Assembly: GCA_021774445.1 (NCBI GenBank)
Contig: JAJFJA010000047.1
Span: 1-64,000, forward strand
Length of the DNA: 64,000 nucleotides
Reading direction: 5' to 3'
Source: Alphaproteobacteria bacterium
GTDB lineage: Bacteria > Pseudomonadota > Alphaproteobacteria > UBA6615
Numbering within the stretch: position 1 is the first letter of the stretch; each line of letters begins with the position of its first letter. The notes beneath the pieces are model-generated. The model saw only the letters and a program-made list of their open reading frames with translations, ran no database searches and was not told the origin of the DNA. This document shows, in pieces, positions 39,036 through 48,318 of the stretch. The position numbers and the translations under genes were made by a program.

Positions 39036-40670
39036 ATGTACGACTATATTATCGTTGGCGGTGGGTCTGCCGGTTGCGCCCTGGCGGCGCGACTGAGTGA
39101 AGACGAGGACGCCAAGGTCCTCCTGCTCGAGGCCGGGCCGCCCGACAAGAATCGATACATTCACATGCCTGTCGGTTTTTTCAAGATGACCGGAGGATCC
39201 CTCACCTGGGGCCTTCGCACCAAGGCCGTAGGTAACGCCAATAATCGCCAGATGCTGTTTCCCCAGGGCAAGGTGCTTGGTGGCGGTGGTTCCATAAACG
39301 CTCTGGTCTTCACGCGCGGCTGTCCGCAGGATTATGATCGCTGGGCTGATGAAGAGGGTTGCCCGGGCTGGTCGTTTGAGGATGTCCGGCCGTACTTCCG
39401 TAAATCCGAAGACAACGAGATTTTTGCCGACGATTATCACGGTGTTGGCGGTCCTTTGGGGGTCTCGAACCTCATCAGCCCAAGCCCACTTACCAAAGTC
39501 TTCGTACAGGCTTGTCAGGAGGCCGGCATTCCCTACAACCCCGATTTCAACGGGGCGAAACAAGATGGCTGCGGCATCTACCAGACCACGACGCGCGACG
39601 GCCGTCGCTGCAGCGCGGCGGCGGGATATTTGCGGCCGGTTCTTGGCCGTAAGAACCTGACCTTGCTTACCGACTGTCTTGTCACTGGATTGGTTATTGA
39701 AGCCGGGCGCGCCACGGGCGTTTCCTATGCGCGCAACGGCCGGCTTGTGTCGGCGCGAGCCAATCGGGAGGTCATCGTCGCGGCTGGCGCAATCGGCTCC
39801 CCCAAGCTGCTGTTGTTATCTGGTATCGGGCCGGCTGACGAACTAAGGGCGCACGGGATAGATGTGGTGCACGATGCGCCAACCGTCGGCCGTAATTTAC
39901 AAGATCACTTTGACGTGGATGTCGTGTACGAACTGAACGGCCCGCACAGCCTCGATAAATACGCAAAACCCCACATGATGTTGTGGGCCGGCCTGGAATA
40001 TACGCTGTTCAAGACCGGCCCCGTGACGTCGAATATCGCCGAAGGCGGTGGTTTCTGGTATGCAGACAGTGCCGCTCCGACCCCCGACACTCAGTTCCAT
40101 TTTCTGCCCGGTGCCGGGATCGAGGCGGGCGTTCCGCCGGTTCCTTCCGGGGCGGGTTGCACCTTGAACTCGTACTTTCTCCGACCGCGCAGTCGCGGCA
40201 CTGTGACCCTGAGCGGTAGCGATCCTAGCGCGGCGCCGATCGTCGATCCCAACTACATAGATGATCCATACGACCTCAAGATCTCGGTGGACGGCCTGAA
40301 GATCAGTCGTGAAATCATGTCCCAAAAAGCGATCAGTCGGTTCATAAAGAAGGAACATTTCCCGGGCCGGCAGGTTAGCAGCCAGACCGAACACGAAGAT
40401 TACGTCCGCCAGTATGGCCGTACCGCCTATCATCCCGTCGGGACGTGTCGCATGGGCAGCGATGATGCTTCCGTGGTCGACACGGAGTTGAAGGTCCGCG
40501 GTATCGACGGATTGCGGGTCGTCGATTCTTCGGTGATGCCCTCCCTAATCAGCTCCAACACCAATGCCCCATCGATTATGATCGCCGAAAAAGGCGCCGA
40601 TTTGATCAAGGGCATTTTGCCCGCCGTACAGGCTGATCGACAGGCCCAGCAAGGAGGCCACCATGGTTGA
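39036..40670 (+). CDS. GMC-family FAD-dependent dehydrogenase, choline dehydrogenase-like (copy B)
   Basis: 544 aa. FAD motif IVGGGSAGCALAARL, GKVLGGGGSINAL, AGAIGSPKLLLLSGIGP and the active-site His in AYHPVGTCRMG. GAAGAGGGG precedes ATG 39036. It is closely similar to copy A (26185-27849) over nearly the whole length. The stop overlaps the start of the DUF993 gene, so the pair is coupled. It likely oxidises a sugar or cyclitol hydroxyl. Confidence 0.92.
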   Translation: MYDYIIVGGGSAGCALAARLSEDEDAKVLLLEAGPPDKNRYIHMPVGFFKMTGGSLTWGLRTKAVGNANNRQMLFPQGKVLGGGGSINALVFTRGCPQDYDRWADEEGCPGWSFEDVRPYFRKSEDNEIFADDYHGVGGPLGVSNLISPSPLTKVFVQACQEAGIPYNPDFNGAKQDGCGIYQTTTRDGRRCSAAAGYLRPVLGRKNLTLLTDCLVTGLVIEAGRATGVSYARNGRLVSARANREVIVAAGAIGSPKLLLLSGIGPADELRAHGIDVVHDAPTVGRNLQDHFDVDVVYELNGPHSLDKYAKPHMMLWAGLEYTLFKTGPVTSNIAEGGGFWYADSAAPTPDTQFHFLPGAGIEAGVPPVPSGAGCTLNSYFLRPRSRGTVTLSGSDPSAAPIVDPNYIDDPYDLKISVDGLKISREIMSQKAISRFIKKEHFPGRQVSSQTEHEDYVRQYGRTAYHPVGTCRMGSDDASVVDTELKVRGIDGLRVVDSSVMPSLISSNTNAPSIMIAEKGADLIKGILPAVQADRQAQQGGHHG

Positions 40671-41832
40671 AGTAGCTCTGCCGACACCTGCCGGGACCGT
40701 CGAGGCCTATCGCCTGAGCGAGCCGCGTGATTTCGATACCCGCGGCGGTAACCCGTGGCCACGAGTCGCCTTCTCCGCCGCACACGTTGTTGCTGACCCG
40801 TTGAAAACGGTCGATCCTTGGCTGCAAGCGGTGATCGATTGGCCGGCCACGCTGGCCTATCGTCGACACCTGTGGTCATTGGGCCTCGGCGTTGCCGAGG
40901 CCATGGACACCGCCCAGCGCGGGATGGGTCTTGATTGGCCGATGTCGTTAGAGCTGATCCGGCGAAGCCTGGATGCGGCCAAGGATTTTGATGGGCCGGG
41001 CCTCGTGGCTTGCGGCGTCGGCACGGACCATCTCGCCCCGGCGCCGAACCTGACCGTCGACGATGTCATAGCAGCCTATGAGACGCAGATTGCAGCCGTC
41101 GAGGCTCTTGGCGGGCGCCTAATCATCATGGCTAGTCGGGCGCTGACAGCGGTTGCAAAGGATCCGGATGACTACCATGCGGTCTACGGGCGCATTCTCT
41201 CTCAGGTCCGCGAACCGGTAATCCTGCATTGGCTGGGTGAGATGTTCGATCCCGCGCTGGCGGGGTACTGGGGCGCCGGCGATCACTTGGCGGGGATGGA
41301 GGTTTGCCTCGATGTCATTGCCGACTATGCGGCGAAGGTCGACGGCATCAAGGTCTCATTGCTGTCGAAAGAAAAGGAAATCGCCATGCGTCGGCGGTTA
41401 CCCGCCGGTGTCCGCATGTATACCGGCGACGACTTCAGTTACGCCGAGTTAATCGCCGGTGACGACCAAGGATACTCCGATGCGCTGCTCGGAATTTTCG
41501 ACCCGATCGCGCCGGCGGCGGCGGCGGCGCTGGACGCTCTGGCCGGCGGCGATATGGCCGCGTATTACGATATCCTGGGGCCTACAGTGCCGTTGTCGCG
41601 GCACATATTTGAGGCGCCGACCCGATTCTACAAGACCGGGGTTGTGTTCCTCGCCTACATCAACGGTCATCAGGATCATTTCACAATGGTCGGTGGCCAG
41701 GAGAGTGCCCGATCGACAAGCCATCTCGCGCAACTGTTCCGCCTTGCCGATCAGGCCGGATTGTTGCGTGATCCCAGCCAAGCAGCGGCGCGCATGGCCG
41801 CCGTGATGTCCGTGCGCGGCGTGGAGGGCTGA
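40663..41832 (+). CDS. DUF993 family, dihydrodipicolinate-synthase-like TIM barrel
   Basis: 389 aa. Recognised as a DUF993-type protein, a distant relative of the DHDPS/N-acetylneuraminate lyase group. The segment VDGIKVSLLS places K230 where that superfamily forms its Schiff base; EPVILHWLGEMFDP and IFDPIAPAAAAAL are further landmarks. An aldolase or retro-aldolase step is a reasonable inference but not shown. It overlaps the GMC gene by 8 nt and is followed after 2 nt by the isomerase-like gene. Confidence 0.82.
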   Translation: MVEVALPTPAGTVEAYRLSEPRDFDTRGGNPWPRVAFSAAHVVADPLKTVDPWLQAVIDWPATLAYRRHLWSLGLGVAEAMDTAQRGMGLDWPMSLELIRRSLDAAKDFDGPGLVACGVGTDHLAPAPNLTVDDVIAAYETQIAAVEALGGRLIIMASRALTAVAKDPDDYHAVYGRILSQVREPVILHWLGEMFDPALAGYWGAGDHLAGMEVCLDVIADYAAKVDGIKVSLLSKEKEIAMRRRLPAGVRMYTGDDFSYAELIAGDDQGYSDALLGIFDPIAPAAAAALDALAGGDMAAYYDILGPTVPLSRHIFEAPTRFYKTGVVFLAYINGHQDHFTMVGGQESARSTSHLAQLFRLADQAGLLRDPSQAAARMAAVMSVRGVEG

Positions 41833-41834
41833 CC

Positions 41835-42659
41835 ATGCCGACGGCTGATCGAGTTTCTCTTAACGTTGCGACGGTGCGGACCCAATGGTCTTTGCCTGAG
41901 TGTATTGCGGGCTGCGCGCGGCATGGGATCGGCGCCATCGCGCCATGGCGCGACAAGCTTGTGGAGTGTGGCGTGGACGAGGCCGCGCGAATGATTGCCG
42001 ATCACGGCTTGCGGGTGTCCGGATTGTGCCGTGGCGGCATGTTTCCCGCGGCCGATGCCGCGGGCCGCCAGGCGGCGCTGGACGACAACCGCCAGGCAGT
42101 GGACCAGGCGGTGGCTATCGGAGCGGCCTGCCTGGTCCTTGTCGTTGGCGGCTTGCCGGCGGGCTCGAAAGACCTCGTGGATGCCCACCGGCAGGTCGAA
42201 GATGGCATCGGCAAGACCCTCGATTACGCCCGTTCCGTCGGCATGCCGCTGGCCATTGAGCCTCTGCATCCCATGTATGCGGCCGACCGGTCGTGCATTA
42301 ATACGCTGCGCCATGCCCTGGACATATGTGATGCCTTGGGCGACGGCGTTGGAGTCGCGGTGGACGTTTATCACCTCTGGTGGGATCCCGAACTGGACCG
42401 GCAAATTGCCCGGGCCGGGGCTCAGCGCTTACTGGCGTTCCATGTCTGCGATTGGCTAGTGCCGACGACCGACCTGCTCCTCGATCGTGGCATGATGGGC
42501 GACGGCGTGATCGACATTCCGCGCATCCGCGCGGTTGTCGAGACCAACGGCTTTGCCGGCGATATCGAAGTCGAGATTTTCTCGGCGAACAACTGGTGGA
42601 CGAAGGATCCCGATCACGTCCTGGCCACGGTCATCGAACGCTGCGAACGGGTCGTCTGA
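41835..42659 (+). CDS. Sugar-phosphate isomerase/epimerase-like TIM barrel (AP-endonuclease 2 family)
   Basis: 274 aa. Likely metal ligands sit at strand ends: Glu in LAIEPLHPMY, Asp in AVDVYHLWWD, His in LAFHVCDW and Glu in IEVEIFS. The family includes IolE-, IolI- and tagatose-epimerase-like enzymes that isomerise, epimerise or dehydrate sugars and inositols. It is third in the GMC-DUF993 unit. The substrate is unknown. Confidence 0.87.
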   Translation: MPTADRVSLNVATVRTQWSLPECIAGCARHGIGAIAPWRDKLVECGVDEAARMIADHGLRVSGLCRGGMFPAADAAGRQAALDDNRQAVDQAVAIGAACLVLVVGGLPAGSKDLVDAHRQVEDGIGKTLDYARSVGMPLAIEPLHPMYAADRSCINTLRHALDICDALGDGVGVAVDVYHLWWDPELDRQIARAGAQRLLAFHVCDWLVPTTDLLLDRGMMGDGVIDIPRIRAVVETNGFAGDIEVEIFSANNWWTKDPDHVLATVIERCERVV

Positions 42660-42705
42660 CCGCACCGAACATCGTGTCAAGAGTCGCCGGCGGGGGTCGA
42701 TGTTG

Positions 42706-43527
42706 TCAGTCCCAGGCAGGGGCCCACGGCACGCGGTTCTTGTCGATGATCCGATAGTTCGTGGCCGTCATCTTTTCAATCTGTGCCATGTCGACGCTGG
42801 AAAGCGTGAAATCCATCACATCGAAGTTGGCCGCGATGTTGGCCGGTTTGGTCGACATCGTGTTGATCGATACGCCCTTTTGTAAGATCCAGCGCAGCAC
42901 TATTTGCGCGGCGCTCTTGTCATAGGCGGTACCGATCTGCTCAAAAATCGGATGCTTGAACACCGCGCCGCGCGCCACCGAACAAAATGACGAGAGCGGT
43001 ATGCCGGTTTCCGCCGCCGTGGCCAGGAGGGTGTCTTGATTCAGCAGCGGGTGGAACTCGACTTGGTTGGTCACCAGCGGCGCGTCAATCGCCGCTTTCG
43101 CGGCTCGCATCATCGCGGCCGTGTAATTGCTGACACCGATGTTGTGGGCCAGGCCGGCTTGCCGGGCTTTTTCCAGCAATCTGAGCGACGCAGCCACATC
43201 CCCGTCGAGCGGCGGCCAGTGCAGTAATAATGCGTCGACATAGTCGACCCGCAGATCCCTCAGACTCTGCTCCACCGAAGGCAGGAACTTGTGCTCGTCG
43301 AAATTGTCGGGATGCACTTTGGTGGTGATACATAGATCGTCCCGGGCGACGGGCAGGTCCTGAAGCGCTGCCCCGACGTCTGGCTCGTTGCCGTACATCT
43401 GCGCGGTGTCGATGGCGCGGTAGCCGACATCCAGCGCCGTTCCGAGCGCTGATGCCAGGGCCGCGCCGGTCAATGGAAAGGTGCCGAACGCCCTTTGGTG
43501 CGTCTTCTGGAAGTAAATGTTCGTCAT
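42706..43527 (-). CDS. Aldo/keto reductase, 2,5-diketo-D-gluconate reductase-like
   Basis: 273 aa, shorter than the AKR at 33331. Tetrad motifs: AIDTAQMYGNE (Asp, Tyr), CITTKVHPD (Lys) and LLLHWPPLDG (His). The order and length resemble DkgB. It should reduce a keto-sugar or keto-acid with NADPH, or run in reverse. It is transcribed alone from a promoter with a TetR-type operator 84 bp upstream and converges on the isomerase-like gene (46-nt gap). Confidence 0.9.
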   Translation of the reverse strand: MTNIYFQKTHQRAFGTFPLTGAALASALGTALDVGYRAIDTAQMYGNEPDVGAALQDLPVARDDLCITTKVHPDNFDEHKFLPSVEQSLRDLRVDYVDALLLHWPPLDGDVAASLRLLEKARQAGLAHNIGVSNYTAAMMRAAKAAIDAPLVTNQVEFHPLLNQDTLLATAAETGIPLSSFCSVARGAVFKHPIFEQIGTAYDKSAAQIVLRWILQKGVSINTMSTKPANIAANFDVMDFTLSSVDMAQIEKMTATNYRIIDKNRVPWAPAWD

Positions 43528-43762
43528 GAGGCTCTCATTTTACCGCGCCAAGACGTCACCGCATCGCCTCGCGATCGCGCGATGCAACCTCGTCGAGGCC
43601 ACGATAAAATAATAACCGGATAGTTACAAGTTGGTGCCGCAATGGACCGTGCCGGCCCCGACTACGTACTTCCCGTTCCGTTGACGCTTGTCCCCTACCG
43701 GGGCATCCGGAGCTTTCGCCGCACGTCGCATACGCCTGCGTACGGCCACGATGGATCCGCGA
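43528..43762. other. Intergenic region at the TetR/peptidase block boundary
   Basis: 235 bp without a convincing gene. It contains TetR-type site 5 near its left half. The rest is GC-rich and ends at the stop of the quinone-oxidoreductase gene. No terminator with a T-run is seen. Confidence 0.5.
43611..43628. promoter_or_regulatory. TetR-type operator, site 5
   Basis: AATAACC-GGAT-AGTTACA, with the same arm spacing as the other four. It lies 84 bp upstream of the aldo/keto reductase at 43527 and is the right-hand limit of the putative regulon. Confidence 0.75.
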
Positions 43763-44758
43763 CTACGGCGCGCCGATTTCGATGACGACGTTGCCCATAA
43801 TGTCGCCACTCTCTACCGCCTCATGGGCCAGGGCCGTATCGGTCAAGCTGAAGCGCTGACCGATCGTGTTGATCAGTTTGCCTTCTTCGATCAGCGTCGA
43901 AATATCGCGGCAGGCGGCCTCATGCGCCGGCTCGGGCAATAGATAGAGCTGCACCAGACGCACGGTCACGCCCTTATGGGCCAGCGTGTAGTACGGCAGG
44001 ACCGGCTCCGGCACTGCCGTCGATGAATAGGAGGCGATGACCCCGTTCGGCTTGATGATGGCGCAATCAATGGCGAGATTGGCGCCGAAATCCACTTCGA
44101 TAATGCGGTCGACGCCGGCGCCGCCGGTCAACGCCATCACCTTTTGCGCGACATCTTCCAGACGGTAGTTGATCACATCGTCGGCACCACCCGCGCGGGC
44201 GTGATCGGCCTTTTGGTCGCTACTGACCGTCGTAATCACCCGCGCCCCTGACCATGCGGCAAACTGCACGGCATAGTGTCCAACGGCACCGGCCGCGCCG
44301 GCGACTAACACGGTCTGGCCACGCACCAAGCCATCCGCAAACACCGCGTTATGAGCGGTCTGCGCCGGCACTCCAAAGCAGGCGCCGTCGGCGAAGCTTG
44401 CGCCATCCGGCAGGCGCACGGCTTGCGACGCCGGCAGGGCTACGAATTCCGCCGCGGTGCCGAAGGCCCGCCCGCGCTGCGCTTTATAAACCCACACGCG
44501 TTCGCCGACGCGCCCCGGGTTAACATCCGCACCCACGGCTTCGATGACGCCGGCACCGTCGCTATGCGGGATGATCCGCGGCGCCGTCATCGACGCACCC
44601 AGCCACCCGGCCCGCTTCTTGGTGTCGGAAGGGTTGATGCCCGATGCCCTTATCTGCACACGGACCTCGCCCGGTCCCGGATCCGGCACGGGCATGTCGC
44701 CCAGGGTGATGACATCCCTTGCCGGACCGGTACGTTCGTACCATGCCGCGCGCATCAT
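43763..44758 (-). CDS. MDR-superfamily oxidoreductase, NADPH:quinone reductase-like
   Basis: 331 aa. GroES-like N-terminal domain (GEVRVQIRASGINPSDTKKRAGW), then the nucleotide motif VLVAGAAGAVGHYAVQFAAW. No structural zinc cysteines and no catalytic zinc pattern, so it belongs to the zinc-free quinone reductase/enoyl reductase branch. Its start overlaps the stop of the M28 gene upstream (ATGATG; ATG 44758 or 44755), so it is the last gene of the three-gene minus-strand unit starting at 48297. Confidence 0.88.
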   Translation of the reverse strand: MMRAAWYERTGPARDVITLGDMPVPDPGPGEVRVQIRASGINPSDTKKRAGWLGASMTAPRIIPHSDGAGVIEAVGADVNPGRVGERVWVYKAQRGRAFGTAAEFVALPASQAVRLPDGASFADGACFGVPAQTAHNAVFADGLVRGQTVLVAGAAGAVGHYAVQFAAWSGARVITTVSSDQKADHARAGGADDVINYRLEDVAQKVMALTGGAGVDRIIEVDFGANLAIDCAIIKPNGVIASYSSTAVPEPVLPYYTLAHKGVTVRLVQLYLLPEPAHEAACRDISTLIEEGKLINTIGQRFSLTDTALAHEAVESGDIMGNVVIEIGAP

Positions 44759-46527
44759 GTGCCTGCGCTCGCTGCCGCCTTATCGGCAAGAACCATCTCA
44801 ATCCGCCTCGTAGCTTGCCGTAGCGCTGAAACCACGCGGTTTTGGCCCCGCAACAGTTGCGTCTGCGCGAAGCCGAGCGTGTCTGCGTCATGCTCGCCCA
44901 GTTTGGTTGCCGCCGCGATCGCCGGCAACAGCGGCACCACCATGGCCGGATCATGCGTGAATCTCGGCTGGTTCGTGAACAGGATGGGGATCAGGATGCG
45001 CGCCAGGTCGCCAATCACCTCGTTGGCCTGATCCGGCGCCAAATCGCCAGCCTCGGCGCGGTCATAGAATGCCGCGAGCCTTGCATCCAACAAGCGCATA
45101 GTTTGCTGGGCCGGGTCGAAGTCGAATTTTGCCCCTGCGGCACTCTGATAGGCATCGAGTGTCGCGCCGATATGTTTCGCGGCCGCCCGCCAATCGAACG
45201 GCGCCAACGCGGCATTCGCCAAACGCAGCACCGACAGCAAGTAGATCTTGCTATCGGTGATCATCACGTCCTTGTCGGCGATCTCCAGCGTGTCGTTTTC
45301 GGTGTGCCAGGCGATGTTGCCACCGCAACCGCCGCAATAATAGTAGTTCTTCTCGGCCACCAGCGCCTCCGGCATCATCGACGACGCCATGAAGAATCCG
45401 CTGATGCCGATATTGTTGAAGGTGTAGTCGCTCGAACGGTTGGGCAGCTTTGTCGTCGCCTCAAGACCGGTGACGTCATGGATCACCTGTTTCACAAATC
45501 CTTCCGTCTCCGGCATCAACGCGATATCGCGGTATGTTGTCGCCCAGCGGCATCCCGGCGAATCACAGTTGGTGTGGGCGATGCAGTTTTCATCCAGATC
45601 GATCGCGAAGGTGTCGGCGAACCAGGCGCTGCCGCCATACCGTCCCGAGGAGTGACCGGGCCACCACACGATGCGGACAGACCGTTTCAGCTTGTCGCGG
45701 TGCTTCCACAGCACTCTGGCGATTTCCAGCATCACCGCGTCGCCGGTCGCATTGTCGCCGACCCCGACATCCCAAGAGTCGTAATGTCCATGCAGGAGTA
45801 CGAACTTCTCCGGCGCTTCCGAGCCCTTGATTTCGACCATCGGCAGCTTCGACTTGAACCATCCTTCCTCGAGATTGGTGACCAGCCGGCCGGATTTACC
45901 AGCTTGTGCCGCCGCAATGATCTTTTGACCATCCGGGTTATTGACGATACCGACCGTTATTTTCGGTTTGCGCGGCAATGAATCCAGATCCGGCGTGCCC
46001 CAGATCGTGCTGCATGATCCCCAGTGAATATCTTCGCCCGGATTGACGATAATGACGCCGGCAGCGCCCCAATCTTCGAACAGGGAGATCTTGGCCGGGT
46101 TGGAGTAGCCCTCCGTCACCAGGATGCGCCCGGCAATGCGTTCGACCCCGCCTTCGGCGACGAAATCCGCGCCGAACAGTTCCGCCGGATCGCGCGAATA
46201 TTTGAACAGGCTCTCGGGCAGGGAGTGGACATAGAACAGCTCGGCATCGACCCCCGCCGGCGCGGCCACGCTCATCGCCGGCGCTTTCGCGCGAAACCGG
46301 GTGCCTCCCACATGGACCGCGGAGTCGCCGGGCAGACTCAACAACAGTGTCGGTTCATGCATGGTGACCGGAATCCCATGCTCGGCGAGCCGTTCGGCGA
46401 TGATATCGGCGGCACGGTTACAATTGTCCGGATGCTCTCGGACGATCGTCGCAAAGGTTTCGATCAGGGCCCAGGGAAAATCTATCTCGATCTCCGCCAG
46501 CAGGTCTTTCTCCAACGCGCTGAGCAT
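44755..46527 (-). CDS. M28-family metallopeptidase-like protein with altered active site (copy 1)
   Basis: 590 aa, no signal peptide. A PA-type domain (about 130-230, with VIIVNPGEDIHWG) precedes the M28 domain. HGHYDSWDVGVGDNATGDA carries the first His and the bridging Asp; NCDSPGC and AWHTENDTLEIAD carry the later Asp and His. The usual EE pair before GLxGS is replaced by H292-S in WWPGHSSGRYGGS, so the general base is missing or replaced. It may be a peptidase with changed chemistry, an amidase, or inactive. 24 nt after copy 2. Confidence 0.87.
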   Translation of the reverse strand: MLSALEKDLLAEIEIDFPWALIETFATIVREHPDNCNRAADIIAERLAEHGIPVTMHEPTLLLSLPGDSAVHVGGTRFRAKAPAMSVAAPAGVDAELFYVHSLPESLFKYSRDPAELFGADFVAEGGVERIAGRILVTEGYSNPAKISLFEDWGAAGVIIVNPGEDIHWGSCSTIWGTPDLDSLPRKPKITVGIVNNPDGQKIIAAAQAGKSGRLVTNLEEGWFKSKLPMVEIKGSEAPEKFVLLHGHYDSWDVGVGDNATGDAVMLEIARVLWKHRDKLKRSVRIVWWPGHSSGRYGGSAWFADTFAIDLDENCIAHTNCDSPGCRWATTYRDIALMPETEGFVKQVIHDVTGLEATTKLPNRSSDYTFNNIGISGFFMASSMMPEALVAEKNYYYCGGCGGNIAWHTENDTLEIADKDVMITDSKIYLLSVLRLANAALAPFDWRAAAKHIGATLDAYQSAAGAKFDFDPAQQTMRLLDARLAAFYDRAEAGDLAPDQANEVIGDLARILIPILFTNQPRFTHDPAMVVPLLPAIAAATKLGEHDADTLGFAQTQLLRGQNRVVSALRQATRRIEMVLADKAAASAGT

Positions 46528-46551
46528 CCCATTTCTCCCGATTGTCTTGTC

Positions 46552-48297
46552 CTATCGTGTCGCCGCCTCGACCTGCCGCGTGGCTTGGCGCAAGGCCGCC
46601 ACCACCCGGTTCTGGCCCCGCGTCAGTTGCGTCTTGGCGAAGCCCAAAGTGGCGTCGCTGTGCCGATCGAGTTCGGTCGCCACCACCAGTGTCGGCAACG
46701 ACGGCGCGGAATATGCCGGGTCGTGACGGAACCGGGCCTCCCGCGTGTAGTCGAGGGGCACCAGGATACGGGCCAAGCCTTGAATGGCCTCGTTCGCCGC
46801 GGCGGCGTTCCCGCCCCCGGATTGCAGATTTTCGTAGAACCGGCTGAGCGATGCCGAAAGGTCGGCGATCGCCGTGAGCGTCGGCGTCAGATCGAATTTG
46901 GCGCGGGCGGCGCTTTGATACCGATCGGCGGTCGCCGCTAGCGTGGCGGCCGTAACCCGCCAATCGAACGGTAGAACATCGGCGTTTGCGACCCGCAATA
47001 TCGCCAGCAGATAAATCTTGATGTCCGTTAGCAGCACGTCCTTATCGGCAATCTCGAGGGTATCGTTTTCCGTGTGCCACGCGATGTTGCCGCCGCAACC
47101 GCTGACGCTGTAATAGCCTTTCTCCTCCCGCAGGGCGTCCGGCATGGTCGAACTCAGCATGAAGAAACTGGAGATACCGATATTGTTGAAGGAGTAGTCG
47201 CCCGCCTGGTGCGGGCGCTTGGCAATAGCGTCGAGCCCGGTCAGCTCCTTGATCGTGCCGAGCACCAGCTCTTGCGCCTCCGGCATGACGGTTGTCTGGT
47301 GATAGCTCGTGGCCCAACGGCAGCCCGGCGAATCGCAATTGATCTGGGCGACGCAGTTTTCATCGAGGTCTATGGCAAAGGCGTCGGAGAACCATGTGCT
47401 GCCGGCGTATCGGCCGGTCGAGTGCCCCGGCCACCAAGCCACCCGTACCGAGCGCTCTAGCTTATCGCGGTTGTTCCACAGCACACGCGCCAGTTCCAGC
47501 AGCGTGGCGTCACCCGTCGCATTGTCGCCGACACCGACATCCCAAGAATCCAAATGACCGTGTACGAACACGAACTTATCCGCCGCCCCGTTCCCCGGAA
47601 TGTCCACAACCGGCACCTTTTGCATGTACCAGCCTTCTTCAAGTTCGCTCACGATGGTCGCCGAACCGCCGGTTTTCGCCAGTTCGATCAACGCCTGGCC
47701 GTCCGGGTTATTGACCGCAACGGCTGGTATCTTCGGCTTGCGTGGCAGATCATCGAGGTCGGGTGTGCCCCACACGGTCGTGCAGGTACCCCAATGTATG
47801 TCCTCTCCCGGATTGACCGCGATGACGCCGCGCGCCCCCCAGGATTCGAAAAGCGACGTATTGGCGGGATTGGCGAAACTCTCGGTCACGACGATTTTGC
47901 CGGCAACCAATGCTCGCGCCTCTTCCTCCGAGCCGACGCCGTCGCCGAACAAATCCTTGAGGTCGCGCGAGTAGGACCGGATGTTTTTCGGGTTGGAGCG
48001 TAGATAGCTTAGTGGACCCGATAGCCCCTCGGGAACGCTGCGGCTGTTCGACGGCGGTTTTGCTCGAAAAGTCTTACCGCCAGCCTGCACCTCCGCCCGG
48101 ATGGGGATACTCAAGAAAATCGTCGGTTCGTGCACCACGACCGGCACGCCCAGGGCTGACAGCCGGTTTGCCAGGCTGTCCACGGCGCGGTTGACGTCCT
48201 CGGCGCGCCACCTTGGCGCGGTCGCGAACTCCTCGACCAATGACCACGGCGCATCCAGCGAAATCTCGCTGAGAATCTGCTGTTCCAGAGCCTTCAT
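46552..48297 (-). CDS. M28-family metallopeptidase-like protein with altered active site (copy 2)
   Basis: 581 aa, same architecture as copy 1. HGHLDSWDVGVGDNATGDA, then WWPGHSTGRYAGS with H292 at the Glu position, INCDSPGCRW and AWHTENDTLEIAD. AGGAG lies 6 nt before ATG 48297. It is the first gene of the minus-strand unit, and a perfect 8-bp-arm palindrome (48319-48339) sits 22 bp upstream, where an IclR-type repressor could block transcription. Confidence 0.88.
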   Translation of the reverse strand: MKALEQQILSEISLDAPWSLVEEFATAPRWRAEDVNRAVDSLANRLSALGVPVVVHEPTIFLSIPIRAEVQAGGKTFRAKPPSNSRSVPEGLSGPLSYLRSNPKNIRSYSRDLKDLFGDGVGSEEEARALVAGKIVVTESFANPANTSLFESWGARGVIAVNPGEDIHWGTCTTVWGTPDLDDLPRKPKIPAVAVNNPDGQALIELAKTGGSATIVSELEEGWYMQKVPVVDIPGNGAADKFVFVHGHLDSWDVGVGDNATGDATLLELARVLWNNRDKLERSVRVAWWPGHSTGRYAGSTWFSDAFAIDLDENCVAQINCDSPGCRWATSYHQTTVMPEAQELVLGTIKELTGLDAIAKRPHQAGDYSFNNIGISSFFMLSSTMPDALREEKGYYSVSGCGGNIAWHTENDTLEIADKDVLLTDIKIYLLAILRVANADVLPFDWRVTAATLAATADRYQSAARAKFDLTPTLTAIADLSASLSRFYENLQSGGGNAAAANEAIQGLARILVPLDYTREARFRHDPAYSAPSLPTLVVATELDRHSDATLGFAKTQLTRGQNRVVAALRQATRQVEAATR

Positions 48298-48318
48298 GGG
48301 AGATCTCCTGAAAAGGTT

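Noticed and set aside
46024..46941. 305-codon open frame on the plus strand
   Set aside because: Antisense to the two M28 genes; composition is Arg/Gly/Gln rich without motifs.
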